From Alphaproteobacteria bacterium (GTDB lineage Bacteria > Pseudomonadota > Alphaproteobacteria > UBA828), in NCBI GenBank assembly GCA_009691045.1, contig SHWC01000010.1, positions 1-50,923 of the forward strand: a stretch of 50,923 nucleotides of DNA. The letters are read 5' to 3'. This document shows positions 28,163 to 36,703 of this stretch, piece by piece. The notes beneath the pieces are model-generated. The model saw only the letters and a list, made by a program, of their open reading frames with translations. It made no database searches and was not told the origin of the DNA. Both the position numbers and the translations under genes were made by a program. How positions within the stretch are numbered: position 1 is the stretch's first letter; every line of letters starts with the position of its first letter.

Positions 28163-29833
28163 ATGGCGACGCGTTCACGACCTCAATCGAGCATCCTGCC
28201 GACCGCGGAGCCGGTGCGGTCCAAAGCCGCGCAATTACGGGCGGAGCTGATGGCGCCGGCGCTCTCCTACATCATGGAGGCGCATAACGGGCTGTCGGCT
28301 AAAATCGTCGAGGAGGCCGGCTTCAAGGGCATTTGGGCTTCCGGCCTCTCGATGTCGACGGCGCTTGGCGTGCGCGACAACAACGAGGCGTCGTGGACCC
28401 AAGTGCTCGACCAGCTCGAGTTCATGTCGGATGCCACATCGATTCCGATCCTGGTCGATGGCGATACCGGTTATGGCAATTTCAACAATGTCCGCCGCCT
28501 GGTGCGGAAGCTCTGCCAACGCCAAATCGCGGGCGTGTGCATCGAAGACAAGCTGTTTCCGAAAACCAATTCCTTCGTCGGCGAGGCGCAGCCCTTGGCC
28601 GAAATCGATGAATTTTGCGGGCGCATCAAGGCCGGCAAGGACAGCCAGACCGATGATGATTTCATTTTGGTCGCCCGCATCGAGGCCTTGATTTCAGGGT
28701 GGGGGCTGGATGAGGCGCTTCGTCGCGCCGAGGCCTATCATCGGGCGGGCGCCGATGCCGTGCTGATTCATTCGAAGAAATCGACCGCCGATGAAATCTT
28801 TGCGTTCAGTCGCGAATGGGCCGGGCGGGCGCCCGTCGTAATCGTGCCGACCATGTATTACCGCACACCCACCGAGGCCTTCGAGGCGAATGGCATCAGC
28901 ATGGTGATTTGGGCCAATCACAATCTACGCGCCGCAATCACCGCGATGCGCGCTGTCTCGAGCCGCATCATGAACGAGCGCAGCCTGGCGGGTGTGGAGA
29001 ACGAGATCGCCAGCGTCAAAGAAGTTTTCGAACTGGTTGGGCAGAGCGAGTTGACCCAGGCCGAGAGCCGCTATTTGGCGCCCTCGCAGCCGGCACCGCG
29101 CGCCATCGTGCTCGCCGCGACGCAGGGTGTTAAACTCGGCCCGCTGACGGTGAGCCGACCGAAATGCATGATCGATGTGCGTGGCCAGCCTTTGCTGCGC
29201 CGCCTGGTCGCGACGCTGAACGAGACCGGCGTGCGCGACATAACGGTCGTGCGCGGCTTTGCCAAAGCAACCGTCGATCTGGCCAATATCAAGACGGTCG
29301 ACAATGACCACTTTGCCGAGACGGGCGAGGTCAGCTCGCTCGCCTGCGCGGAAGCGGCGCTCGATGGCGCGTGCTTGATCAGTTATGGCGATATCCTGTT
29401 TCGGCCCTATGTTGTGAGTGATCTGATCGCCGCCGACGGCGATATTGTGGTGGTTGCCGATGCGCGCTGGAACAGCCCCGGCCATCGGGCGCCCGATCGC
29501 CAGATCGATCGCGTGAGGTGCGCGCGTGCCTTTACGGGCAGCTATCTCGACGAAGGTCCGGTGCCGCTGGTCGCGATTGCACCCGATTTGCCGACGACGG
29601 AAACGAATGGTGAGTTCATCGGCCTGATCAAGCTGAGCGCTGATGGCACCACCCATGTCAAAGACGAGCTCGCCCGCATGCGGGCCGATGGCAGCTTCAC
29701 AATGGCGGATTTGCCCGATTTGTTGACGCGCTTGATGGCGCGCGGCATCGCGGTGTCGGTTCTCTACATTACCGGCCATTGGCTCGACGTCGATGATGCC
29801 TTCGACCTCGCCAAGGCCCGCAACCTCATGTAA
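28163..29833 (+). CDS. aepX: Phosphoenolpyruvate mutase fused to a nucleotidyltransferase domain
   Basis: The N-terminal domain (about residues 20-300) is PEP mutase, which forms the C-P bond by converting PEP to phosphonopyruvate. Key blocks are [24 protein letters not shown] and the family signature [11 protein letters not shown] (128-138), which separates it from isocitrate lyases. The C-terminal domain (about 313-556) is an NTP-transferase fold: [23 protein letters not shown] at 314-336, where L-A-A-G is altered to L-A-A-T, and SYGD with the metal-binding Asp410. Such fusions are known for phosphonate activation with CTP. The ATG at 28163 has GGAGG five bases upstream. It is the first gene of the operon. 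Confidence 0.92.
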   Translation: MATRSRPQSSILPTAEPVRSKAAQLRAELMAPALSYIMEAHNGLSAKIVEEAGFKGIWASGLSMSTALGVRDNNEASWTQVLDQLEFMSDATSIPILVDGDTGYGNFNNVRRLVRKLCQRQIAGVCIEDKLFPKTNSFVGEAQPLAEIDEFCGRIKAGKDSQTDDDFILVARIEALISGWGLDEALRRAEAYHRAGADAVLIHSKKSTADEIFAFSREWAGRAPVVIVPTMYYRTPTEAFEANGISMVIWANHNLRAAITAMRAVSSRIMNERSLAGVENEIASVKEVFELVGQSELTQAESRYLAPSQPAPRAIVLAATQGVKLGPLTVSRPKCMIDVRGQPLLRRLVATLNETGVRDITVVRGFAKATVDLANIKTVDNDHFAETGEVSSLACAEAALDGACLISYGDILFRPYVVSDLIAADGDIVVVADARWNSPGHRAPDRQIDRVRCARAFTGSYLDEGPVPLVAIAPDLPTTETNGEFIGLIKLSADGTTHVKDELARMRADGSFTMADLPDLLTRLMARGIAVSVLYITGHWLDVDDAFDLAKARNLM

Positions 29834-29908
29834 GTTCCGCGGCCGATAGGGGTGCATGGAAACCCCGATCTTGGGCGTCATTCGGATCCCGGGGGGACGT
29901 AAGACTCG

Positions 29909-30913
29909 ATGACCGATCTTAGCCTCAAAGTGGCTCTTGAAAATGGCGGCCCGGATTATCTCGGCGTCGATCCACCTAATAGCCAATTCCTGTGTTGGTG
30001 CACGAAGACCACGCGCGATGATTTCCAAAACGCTATTTGGGGGGCGCCTGACACCCAATTTTATGAGCTATGCGCAGATGTCGGCGTCGGCACCAAATGC
30101 ACGTCGTGTCTACTCGATGCAGAGGCTATTTACGACGAAACATCTCGGCATTCGGCGGCAAGGGGGAACAAATCTAGCAAAAGCAACCGCGCCGAGAAGC
30201 GGGGTGTAAAACGTATCGTCTATGACTGGCTTGATCGGATATCGCCGCGTGTAGCGGTTCCGCTCCGAGGGATCGTTCCGATTTTGACGGGCGATGGTGT
30301 CAGCACGATTGCGAGTGTCGCGAACTCGGTCTCACGATCGATTGGGCCGCGTTCGCCGCATTTTGCGGTACGGTTCAACATTTATGATGCAGGCGGACGA
30401 CGGATCGATTCGATTGCCAAAACGCTGGCACCCGGCGAACGGTTGGATCATGAAATCACCGGCCCGATTGGCTCGGCCGGTCTATCGACCGGGTCGTGCC
30501 GGATGTCGATGATCGCGCTTAGCGAGGGCTTTCGCGGGTCGATCCGACCGCATTTCACGATTAAGACGACGTGTTCCCTTAGCACCGTACACTCGCAAGG
30601 CAATGGTCGGCGCACTTCGTTTGTGCGAACGGCGGTGCCGCCACGGGGCGAGACGCAGTATTTGAGCGTGGTGAATTGTGAGCAGGAGCCGGCTTCGATC
30701 CAAATTCAGGCCGTGCGCGGCGACGAGGAGATTATGCGACGCCAGTTGTCATTGGCGCCATATGGCGCAGCCCTTGTTGAACTTGAGCTGCCGAAAGGTG
30801 CAGACGATACGGCGAGACCGCTTATTGCCTCGCTCAAGTCAGATCGTATGGTACGCACCCACGCGATGGTCGCCGCGGGCGATCCGGCGCGCATCTCGCT
30901 GCACCACATTTGA
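29909..30913 (+). CDS. Unrecognised protein with BFD-like [2Fe-2S] cysteine pattern and beta-rich repeats
   Basis: I do not recognise this 334-aa protein as a whole. Residues 27-68 match the pattern of a bacterioferritin-associated-ferredoxin (BFD-like) [2Fe-2S] domain: C29-W-C31, then a helix and G-V-G-T-K-C64-T-S-C67. A basic linker (about 85-110) follows. Two beta-strand-rich segments (about 140-230 and 235-334) look like copies of one Ig-like sandwich, each ending in a short strand with an R/S-x-x-x-R/H pattern. There is no signal peptide. It lies between the PEP mutase and a second unknown protein that it overlaps by four bases, so a role in phosphonate metabolism or attachment is inferred. 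Confidence 0.7.
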   Translation: MTDLSLKVALENGGPDYLGVDPPNSQFLCWCTKTTRDDFQNAIWGAPDTQFYELCADVGVGTKCTSCLLDAEAIYDETSRHSAARGNKSSKSNRAEKRGVKRIVYDWLDRISPRVAVPLRGIVPILTGDGVSTIASVANSVSRSIGPRSPHFAVRFNIYDAGGRRIDSIAKTLAPGERLDHEITGPIGSAGLSTGSCRMSMIALSEGFRGSIRPHFTIKTTCSLSTVHSQGNGRRTSFVRTAVPPRGETQYLSVVNCEQEPASIQIQAVRGDEEIMRRQLSLAPYGAALVELELPKGADDTARPLIASLKSDRMVRTHAMVAAGDPARISLHHI

Positions 30914-31749
30914 GTGCCGTGCCGAGTTTTTCCTATCTGCTGCCCGCCGTGGGTCTTGGCCCGCCGCCCGGCTATAGGGTGTCCTACGCGCTACCGATCG
31001 CCTCGATTCGCGATCGGCTGACGATTCCGTCGGCGCAAGTTCGGGCGATCCATCGCCTATGGCGGGATGGCACCGAGATCGCAACTCGAACAGCCGAAAT
31101 CCAATTCGATGGTCCTCGCTCGTCGATTCAAGAATGGGTCATCACGATCGACGATGACGGGAAGGCCGATTGGGATGGAGGAACGGGATTGTCCTATTGG
31201 GAGCTTGAATTGGCGGTCGCTTCGCCGGGCGGGTTTTCGACCAATCAACCCGCCGCGAACTACACGTTGTTCAGCGGCCCGAGGCGCAAGACGTTTTTCA
31301 ACGACAATGCGATAAAGTTCGGCGATCCGGTGACGATCCATCAGGTTCGCGAACTAGGCGCGTGGTGCGCGGGCTACCCCTGTTGCGGTGTCGACCCTGA
31401 CGCAAACGCGGATGAATCGATTGTCTTGATCAACCCCTATCACCGTCCGGGCCTAGTCAATATCGAACTTGTTGGTCTGCCGAATATCGAAAAGATCCGC
31501 GTCGAACCGATGAGCGCGCGGCGCGTGTCGATTGCGCGCTTGCTCGGCCCGACCCCTTACGCCTGGCGCGGCCAGGTATTTGTCACGGGGCGCAGCCGCT
31601 TAATCGTGTTTTTCGCCAAGCACGCTCTGGACGATCCGAGCGAAATGACGACACTCGAGCATCCCGATCTTTATCGTGGCGAACCGACCCATGAGGCGCT
31701 GACGCAACGTTGGCGTCGGTGGGCCGGTCGCCAAATCATGCGGTCATAG
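30910..31749 (+). CDS. Unrecognised beta-rich protein of the phosphonate operon
   Basis: This 279-aa protein is not recognised. Its start is TTG at 30910, overlapping the previous stop (TTGA), or GTG at 30919. The C-terminal part (about residues 155-260: SIVLINPYHRPGLVNIELVG, then SRLIVFFAKHALDDPSEMTT and LEHPDLYRGE) resembles the C-terminal beta segment of the previous protein in strand order and in its terminal H residue. The N-terminal half is a separate beta-rich domain with a CAGYPCC cysteine cluster near residue 150. No signal peptide or membrane helix is seen. The likely partner is the Fe-S protein before it. Confidence 0.6.
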   Translation: MSAVPSFSYLLPAVGLGPPPGYRVSYALPIASIRDRLTIPSAQVRAIHRLWRDGTEIATRTAEIQFDGPRSSIQEWVITIDDDGKADWDGGTGLSYWELELAVASPGGFSTNQPAANYTLFSGPRRKTFFNDNAIKFGDPVTIHQVRELGAWCAGYPCCGVDPDANADESIVLINPYHRPGLVNIELVGLPNIEKIRVEPMSARRVSIARLLGPTPYAWRGQVFVTGRSRLIVFFAKHALDDPSEMTTLEHPDLYRGEPTHEALTQRWRRWAGRQIMRS

Positions 31750-31782
31750 ATTCAACCTCAATAGAGACACGGAACCAAACTG

Positions 31783-32610
31783 ATGGGCTCCCTTTTCGAT
31801 GGCATCGCGGCTTTCTTCCGCGCCGTTCTTCCCGGTCGCGTCATTCTTTGGTTACGCGGCGACCATAGTTCGGTGCGTGGGCGCTGGATTCAGAAGCCTC
31901 TTGAGGATCTAAACCTTTGCTTGAGCCGATTGCGCGGGGTGAGCTATCTCGAGTGGTATGCGCGCCGGTTGGATGACTTCACCACCGTCGAGTCGCCGGA
32001 ACGGCGCGAAAAATTTCGGAAGTACATGGAGGACGGGCGCGAGCAATTCAATGTCATTAAGGCGCTTGGCGTGCAGCCGCATCATGCCTTCCATGAATTT
32101 GGCATGGGGATGGGTCGGGTGGCCGGCTTCTTGGTGACCTATCTGACGAGCGGAAGCTTTTCGGGCAATGACGCGAGCGGCGGGCGGATTCGTAAGGGCC
32201 TCGACTATTTGAAGCAGGAAAAGGGCATCGAGACCGACAAACTTCTTGCCATTGTCAACAAGGATAATTCCTTCGACTGGTTGAAGGGTCGGAAAGCCGA
32301 TTACATCTGGTGTTTCGCCATTTTCATGCATATGCCCGAGCGTGACATCGAAGACGTCATGAAGAACGTGCGGAAGATCATGCACGATAAGACCGTCTTC
32401 TTTTTCACCTATTCGGAAAAAAATCCGAATCGGTTGGTCGATCGCATGGGGTCGCATGATTGGTGGCATAGCACCAATTATTTTCGCAATCTCGCCGATC
32501 GTTATGGATTTGATATGGAGCTTCATACCGAAACGCTGCGCAAGAACATGGCATATAATGAAGCGACGCGTCTTGCCGCCTTTACGCTGAAACCGGCGGC
32601 CGCTCGCTGA
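31783..32610 (+). CDS. Class I SAM-dependent methyltransferase, diverged
   Basis: This 275-aa protein has a methyltransferase-like layout with a diverged first motif: HAFHEFGMGMGRVAGFLVTYL (about residues 101-121) where E-x-G-x-G-x-G is usual, then FSGNDASGGRIRKGLDYLK for the strand-2 region, and ADYIWCFAIFMHMPERDIEDVMKNVRKIM for the D-x-x-x-x-x-x-x-x-H segment. The aromatic tail VFFFTYSEK follows the expected strand. The N-terminus (FRAVLPGRVILWL) is hydrophobic but short. It lies 33 nt after the beta-rich gene and before phosphonopyruvate decarboxylase. A role in methylating a phosphonate intermediate is possible but unproven. Confidence 0.7.
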   Translation: MGSLFDGIAAFFRAVLPGRVILWLRGDHSSVRGRWIQKPLEDLNLCLSRLRGVSYLEWYARRLDDFTTVESPERREKFRKYMEDGREQFNVIKALGVQPHHAFHEFGMGMGRVAGFLVTYLTSGSFSGNDASGGRIRKGLDYLKQEKGIETDKLLAIVNKDNSFDWLKGRKADYIWCFAIFMHMPERDIEDVMKNVRKIMHDKTVFFFTYSEKNPNRLVDRMGSHDWWHSTNYFRNLADRYGFDMELHTETLRKNMAYNEATRLAAFTLKPAAAR

Positions 32611-32638
32611 ATTGGGCGCAACATGGACGACGCCCGAT

Positions 32639-33778
32639 ATGATGTCTGCCGATGATTTTCTGATTCCTGCGCGTGAGCGCGGTTTCGATTTTTTCACCGG
32701 CGTGCCGTGCTCCTTCCTGACGCCGCTGATCAATCGCGTGATCTCCGATCCTTTGACGCGCTATGTCGGCGCGACATCGGAGGGGGAGGCGCTTGCGATC
32801 GCCGCCGGCGCGCATTTAGCCGGGCGGAAGACGGTGGTGATGTGCCAGAACTCCGGCCTCGGCAACACGGTAAATCCACTCACCTCGTTGAATTTTCCGT
32901 TTCGTATTCCGACACTCATGATCGTCACATGGCGCGGTCAGCCAGGCCTCAATGACGAGCCGCAGCATGAGCTGATGGGTGAGATCACGCAGGATCTGCT
33001 CGAGCTGATGCGGGTTCCTCATGCGGCGTTTCCCTCCGAGGCTCGATTGGTTGGTGCGGCGCTCGATCAAGCGGGCGAATGGATGGCCGAATCGGGCCTA
33101 CCGTTCGCCTTCGTGATGGAAAAAGACACGGTGGTCGATGATGGGCTCAATCAGGGCCCGCCGCCCGAGCGACCACCCGGCACCACGCTCGATCTGAGCG
33201 AACGCGGCGAGCGGCCGATGCGGGCCGCTGTGCTCGAGCGTTTCCTACGACGCGTGCCACCAGACGCCGCGGTGATCGCAACCACGGGAAAATGCGGGCG
33301 CGAATTGTTCACACTGATGGACCGCAAACAGCAGCTTTATCAGGTTGGCTCGATGGGCGGCGCGAGCGCGATGGGCTTGGGCGTCGCGCTCAATACCGCG
33401 CGCCCCGTGATGGTGCTCGATGGCGATGGCGCCGCGTTGATGAAGATGGGCAATCTCGCCACGATCGGCACCTATGCGCCGCCGAACTTGACTCACATCG
33501 TACTCGACAATGGCACGCATGATTCGACCGGCGGGCAAGCCACCGTCTCGTCCTCGGTATCGTTCACCGAAATCGCGGCGGCGTGCGGCTATGAGCGCGC
33601 TTATGTGTGCGAGAGCCTCGCTGGCTTCGAGCGTGCCTTCGAGGACGCGCTCGCCGGGCCGAAGCCGGCTTTACTCCACGTTCGCATCGCACCGGGCTCG
33701 ATGGCAAAGCTCGGCCGCCCAACCATCAAACCGTTCGAGGTGGCGCAACGTTTCAAGGCGTTTCTGGCGGAAACCTAA
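32639..33778 (+). CDS. aepY: Phosphonopyruvate decarboxylase
   Basis: This thiamine-diphosphate enzyme decarboxylates phosphonopyruvate to phosphonoacetaldehyde, the irreversible step that drives phosphonate synthesis. The 379-aa length is normal. Diagnostic blocks are FFTGVPCSFLTPLIN, YVGATSEGEALAIAAGAHLAGRK (TPP glutamate in S-E-G-E), CQNSGLGNTVNPLTSLN, WRGQPGLNDEPQHELMG and the TPP-binding VLDGDGAALMKMG. The in-frame start could be ATG 32639 or 32642. A TTG at 32612 would also keep the frame. The gene follows a methyltransferase and completes the PEP to phosphonoacetaldehyde pathway with aepX. No transaminase for 2-aminoethylphosphonate is adjacent. Confidence 0.92.
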   Translation: MMSADDFLIPARERGFDFFTGVPCSFLTPLINRVISDPLTRYVGATSEGEALAIAAGAHLAGRKTVVMCQNSGLGNTVNPLTSLNFPFRIPTLMIVTWRGQPGLNDEPQHELMGEITQDLLELMRVPHAAFPSEARLVGAALDQAGEWMAESGLPFAFVMEKDTVVDDGLNQGPPPERPPGTTLDLSERGERPMRAAVLERFLRRVPPDAAVIATTGKCGRELFTLMDRKQQLYQVGSMGGASAMGLGVALNTARPVMVLDGDGAALMKMGNLATIGTYAPPNLTHIVLDNGTHDSTGGQATVSSSVSFTEIAAACGYERAYVCESLAGFERAFEDALAGPKPALLHVRIAPGSMAKLGRPTIKPFEVAQRFKAFLAET

Positions 33779-33787
33779 ACGCGCCAC

Positions 33788-34621
33788 TCAGGGCACACGC
33801 GCGATCAATTCGATCGGCGCGATCGCGCCCCGTTCGATCGCCTCGACCACGTGGCGAAGCTTATCCTTGAACTCAGGCCCCATGATCAAAGCGGGGCCGA
33901 GCGGCGAAGCGCCGCCGCCCGCCGCTTTGGCCTTGGCCTGCATGTCGCGAAAGAAATCGAGGGCAAAATCGCGCCGATTGCGTTCCTTAGAGAGCGTGAA
34001 CCCGGCGGCCTCAAGCGCCGCGCGATAGACACTCGGCTCAACCACGAAACTGGTTTCGGGCCGGCTCGACCATGGGACCGGAAACTCGATGTCGCCCGGG
34101 CCCGTGCGCATGAGATCGTAAATACCGAAAAATGCGCCGGGGCGTAGCACCTTCCGGACTGCGCGACATAGTCTCGGTTTGTCGTCGATGTTCATGCCGA
34201 CGTGCAACATCGTCGCACCATCGAAACTCGCCGCCTCGAACGGTAAATCGAGCGCGCTACCTTGTTGGAACTTCACTCTATCGGACAGGCTGGCACGCCG
34301 CGTTAGATCGGTCGCGATGCGAACAAACGCCTCGGTCAGGTCGATGCCGATCACCTCGCAACCAAATGCGTGGGCGAAATAACGCGCGGGCCCACCGATA
34401 CCGCTGCCGACATCAAGCAGTTTCAGACCGGGGCGAAGGCCGAGCTGTGCGGCGAGTTCAGCCGTGGCCAGCCGACCACCAATATGAAATTCATCGATCG
34501 GGGCAAGCTCATCAGGGCTGAGCCGATTGATATCGAGGCCGGAGGCCGAGAGCGCCTCAAGCAGCCTTTTGCCAAAGGTCTCATCGCCATAGTGAGCGGC
34601 TATGCTTTGCTCAATATTCAT
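33788..34621 (-). CDS. Class I SAM-dependent methyltransferase
   Basis: This 277-aa methyltransferase starts MNIEQSIAAHYGDETFG and has the DELAPIDEFHIGGRLATAELA segment seen in glycine/sarcosine- and dimethylglycine-type N-methyltransferase relatives. Motif I is LLDVGSGIGGPARYFAHAFG and the strand-2 acid is in VIGIDLTEAFV. The post-I block is FEAASFDGATMLHVGMNIDDKPRLCRAVRKVLRPGA. The substrate is unknown. A small amine or aminophosphonate is a tempting guess given the neighbouring phosphonate genes. It lies 17 nt after the NusG-like gene on the minus strand and converges on aepY with a 9-nt gap. Confidence 0.85.
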   Translation of the reverse strand: MNIEQSIAAHYGDETFGKRLLEALSASGLDINRLSPDELAPIDEFHIGGRLATAELAAQLGLRPGLKLLDVGSGIGGPARYFAHAFGCEVIGIDLTEAFVRIATDLTRRASLSDRVKFQQGSALDLPFEAASFDGATMLHVGMNIDDKPRLCRAVRKVLRPGAFFGIYDLMRTGPGDIEFPVPWSSRPETSFVVEPSVYRAALEAAGFTLSKERNRRDFALDFFRDMQAKAKAAGGGASPLGPALIMGPEFKDKLRHVVEAIERGAIAPIELIARVP

Positions 34622-34638
34622 GGTTTCGCCCCCGTTGT

Positions 34639-35136
34639 TCAGACAGGTTCGATATCTCCTTCCGGCACCGTGACACGAACGGCGTGACCCATGAGGGTCA
34701 GAAGAATCGCGACCCGCTCGGTGTCCGTGCGTGCCTGAAAAATGCCTTCAACGTCGGTAAAGGCCCCGCTGGTGATGCGAATTTTGGCGCCGGCCTGATA
34801 GTCAGCAGCCCCAAGATCAATCACGCCTTCCGCATCGGCCCGTGCACGCAAACCCTCGATCACGGCTTCAGGCACCGGCACCGGCCCCTTGGGCCCCTGG
34901 ATCACATTAGCAACGCCGAAGGTCGATAGCATGGCGCGCCAAGGCTTGGTCTCAAGGTCGATCGCGACGAAGAGATAGCGCGGGAACAGCGGCTGCAAAA
35001 CGATCTCCATCTTGCGCGCATGGCGCCGCCGCCGTTGGCAAAGTGGCAGCCAGGCCTCGAAGCCTTGGCGCTCTAGATTGTCGCGCGCGCGCCGCTCGGC
35101 GTGCGGTTGGCTGCGAACAACGTACCAGTGCCGCAT
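34639..35136 (-). CDS. NusG/RfaH-like transcription antitermination protein
   Basis: This 165-aa protein is a NusG paralogue of the RfaH type. The N-terminal NGN domain reads HWYVVRSQPHAERRARDNLERQGFEAWLP and LFPRYLFVAIDLETKPWRAMLST. The C-terminal KOW-like part is AGAKIRITSGAFTDVEGIF. RfaH-class proteins let RNA polymerase read through long glycan operons. The location in the middle of a glycan island fits such a job. It is the first gene of a two-gene minus-strand unit. I could not find an unambiguous ops-like target by eye. Confidence 0.9.
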   Translation of the reverse strand: MRHWYVVRSQPHAERRARDNLERQGFEAWLPLCQRRRRHARKMEIVLQPLFPRYLFVAIDLETKPWRAMLSTFGVANVIQGPKGPVPVPEAVIEGLRARADAEGVIDLGAADYQAGAKIRITSGAFTDVEGIFQARTDTERVAILLTLMGHAVRVTVPEGDIEPV

Positions 35137-35252
35137 TAGGAGACGCCTTGGTATGGGGAGGTCATGCGTTCTTCCATAGCATTACGCGGCGGGTAAGGGT
35201 AAGTCAGCTGGCTGGATCGCCACCCACGATATGATTACACTCCGCTGCCCGT

Positions 35253-36701
35253 ATGCCCGAGATTCTCAACCGAAAAGACGCTCAGAAACGTCACGGCGAC
35301 CGCCTGGCGCCGTCGCGCGAGCGTTGGCTAGCGCGGAGCCGCTATTTCCATAGCGAAGACGAGCGCATGATGCGCTTCCTTATCGAGCCCGGCAAAAAGG
35401 TGCTCGAGCTTGGCTGCGGCGTTGGCGCACAGCTTGCTGGTCTAAGGCCGATGCGCGGTGTCGGCATCGATATCAGCGCGGGCATGATCGAGGCCGCGCG
35501 GCGCAAATTCCCCGAGGAGGCCAATCCGGAACTTCGCTTCATCGTGGGCGATATGGAAGATGTCGGCGCGCTTGCCGCGCTCGACGGGCCCTATGATGCC
35601 ATCGTGATTTCCGATTCGATCGGTGCGTTCGACGACGTGGAAGCCACCTTGGATTCGCTGCACGCGCTTTCGACCCGCGATACGCGCCTTATCATCGCTT
35701 ACTATTCTTGGTTTTGGCAGCCGCTCGTGGCCTTGGCGGAACGCGTCGGTCTAAAAATGCCGCAGCCGCCGCAAAATCGCCTTGGCCCCGATGACATCGC
35801 CAATTTGCTCGCGCTGACCGATTTCGAAGTGATCAAGCGAGACTGGCGGATGCTGATGCCTTATTCCCTGTTCGGGCTCGGCTGGTTGGTCAACCACACG
35901 ATTGCGACTTTGCCGGTGATTCGCCGGCTTTGCCTGCGCCACTATCTGGTCGCGCGATCGAAGCGCCTCGCCGGCTATGAAAAACTTTCGGCCTCGGTTG
36001 TCATTCCGGCGCGCAATGAAAAGGGCAATATCGAGAATGCCATTAAGCGCCTGCCAGCGTTTTGCGAAGACATCGAGATCGTTTTTGTCGAGGGTCACAG
36101 CCGAGACGGCACGCTCGATGAAATGAAGCGCGTGCGGGCCGCCTATCCCGCGCACGACATCAAGGTGTTTGTGCAGGAGGGTGTTGGCAAGGGCGATGCG
36201 GTGCGCAAGGGCTTCGCGCAGGCGCGTGGCGAACTCTTGATGATTTTGGATGCCGATCTCACCGTGCCACCGGAGGCTTTGCCGAAATTTTATCACGCCA
36301 TCGTCTCGGGCAAAGGCGAGTTTATCAATGGCAGTCGTTTGATCTATCCCATGGAACGCGGCGCCATGCGGCCGTTGAATTTCGTGGGTAATCTGTTTTT
36401 CTCGACGCTGTTTTCGTGGCTGTTGAACCAACGTTTCACCGACACGTTGTGCGGCACGAAGGTGTTGACCAAGGCGCATTACGAACGCATTGCGGCGAAC
36501 CGTGGCTATTTTGGAGAGTTCGATCCGTTCGGCGATTTCGATCTTCTATTCGGCGCGGCGAAGCTCAACCTCAAGCTGATCGAAGTGCCCGTGCGCTATG
36601 CCGATCGGCTTTATGGCACAACCCAAATTTCACGCTTCCGCCATGGCTTCATGCTGCTGCGCATGGTCTTTTTTGCCTTTCGTAAACTTAAGGCTTTTTA
36701 G
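35253..36701 (+). CDS. Methyltransferase fused to GT2 glycosyltransferase
   Basis: This 482-aa protein has two domains. Residues 1-230 form a class I methyltransferase (KKVLELGCGVGAQLAGL, VGIDISAGMIEAARRKF, DGPYDAIVISDSIGAFDD). Residues 245-482 form a family 2 glycosyltransferase (ASVVIPARNEKGNIENAI, LMILDADLTVPPEALPKF with D-A-D metal site, and the later GFMLLRMVFF tail), of the dolichyl-phosphate-mannose or polyprenyl-phosphate-glycosyl type. C-terminal hydrophobicity is low, so membrane anchoring is limited. It begins a three-gene plus-strand unit; the next gene starts 3 nt after its stop. Confidence 0.87.
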   Translation: MPEILNRKDAQKRHGDRLAPSRERWLARSRYFHSEDERMMRFLIEPGKKVLELGCGVGAQLAGLRPMRGVGIDISAGMIEAARRKFPEEANPELRFIVGDMEDVGALAALDGPYDAIVISDSIGAFDDVEATLDSLHALSTRDTRLIIAYYSWFWQPLVALAERVGLKMPQPPQNRLGPDDIANLLALTDFEVIKRDWRMLMPYSLFGLGWLVNHTIATLPVIRRLCLRHYLVARSKRLAGYEKLSASVVIPARNEKGNIENAIKRLPAFCEDIEIVFVEGHSRDGTLDEMKRVRAAYPAHDIKVFVQEGVGKGDAVRKGFAQARGELLMILDADLTVPPEALPKFYHAIVSGKGEFINGSRLIYPMERGAMRPLNFVGNLFFSTLFSWLLNQRFTDTLCGTKVLTKAHYERIAANRGYFGEFDPFGDFDLLFGAAKLNLKLIEVPVRYADRLYGTTQISRFRHGFMLLRMVFFAFRKLKAF

Positions 36702-36703
36702 AC

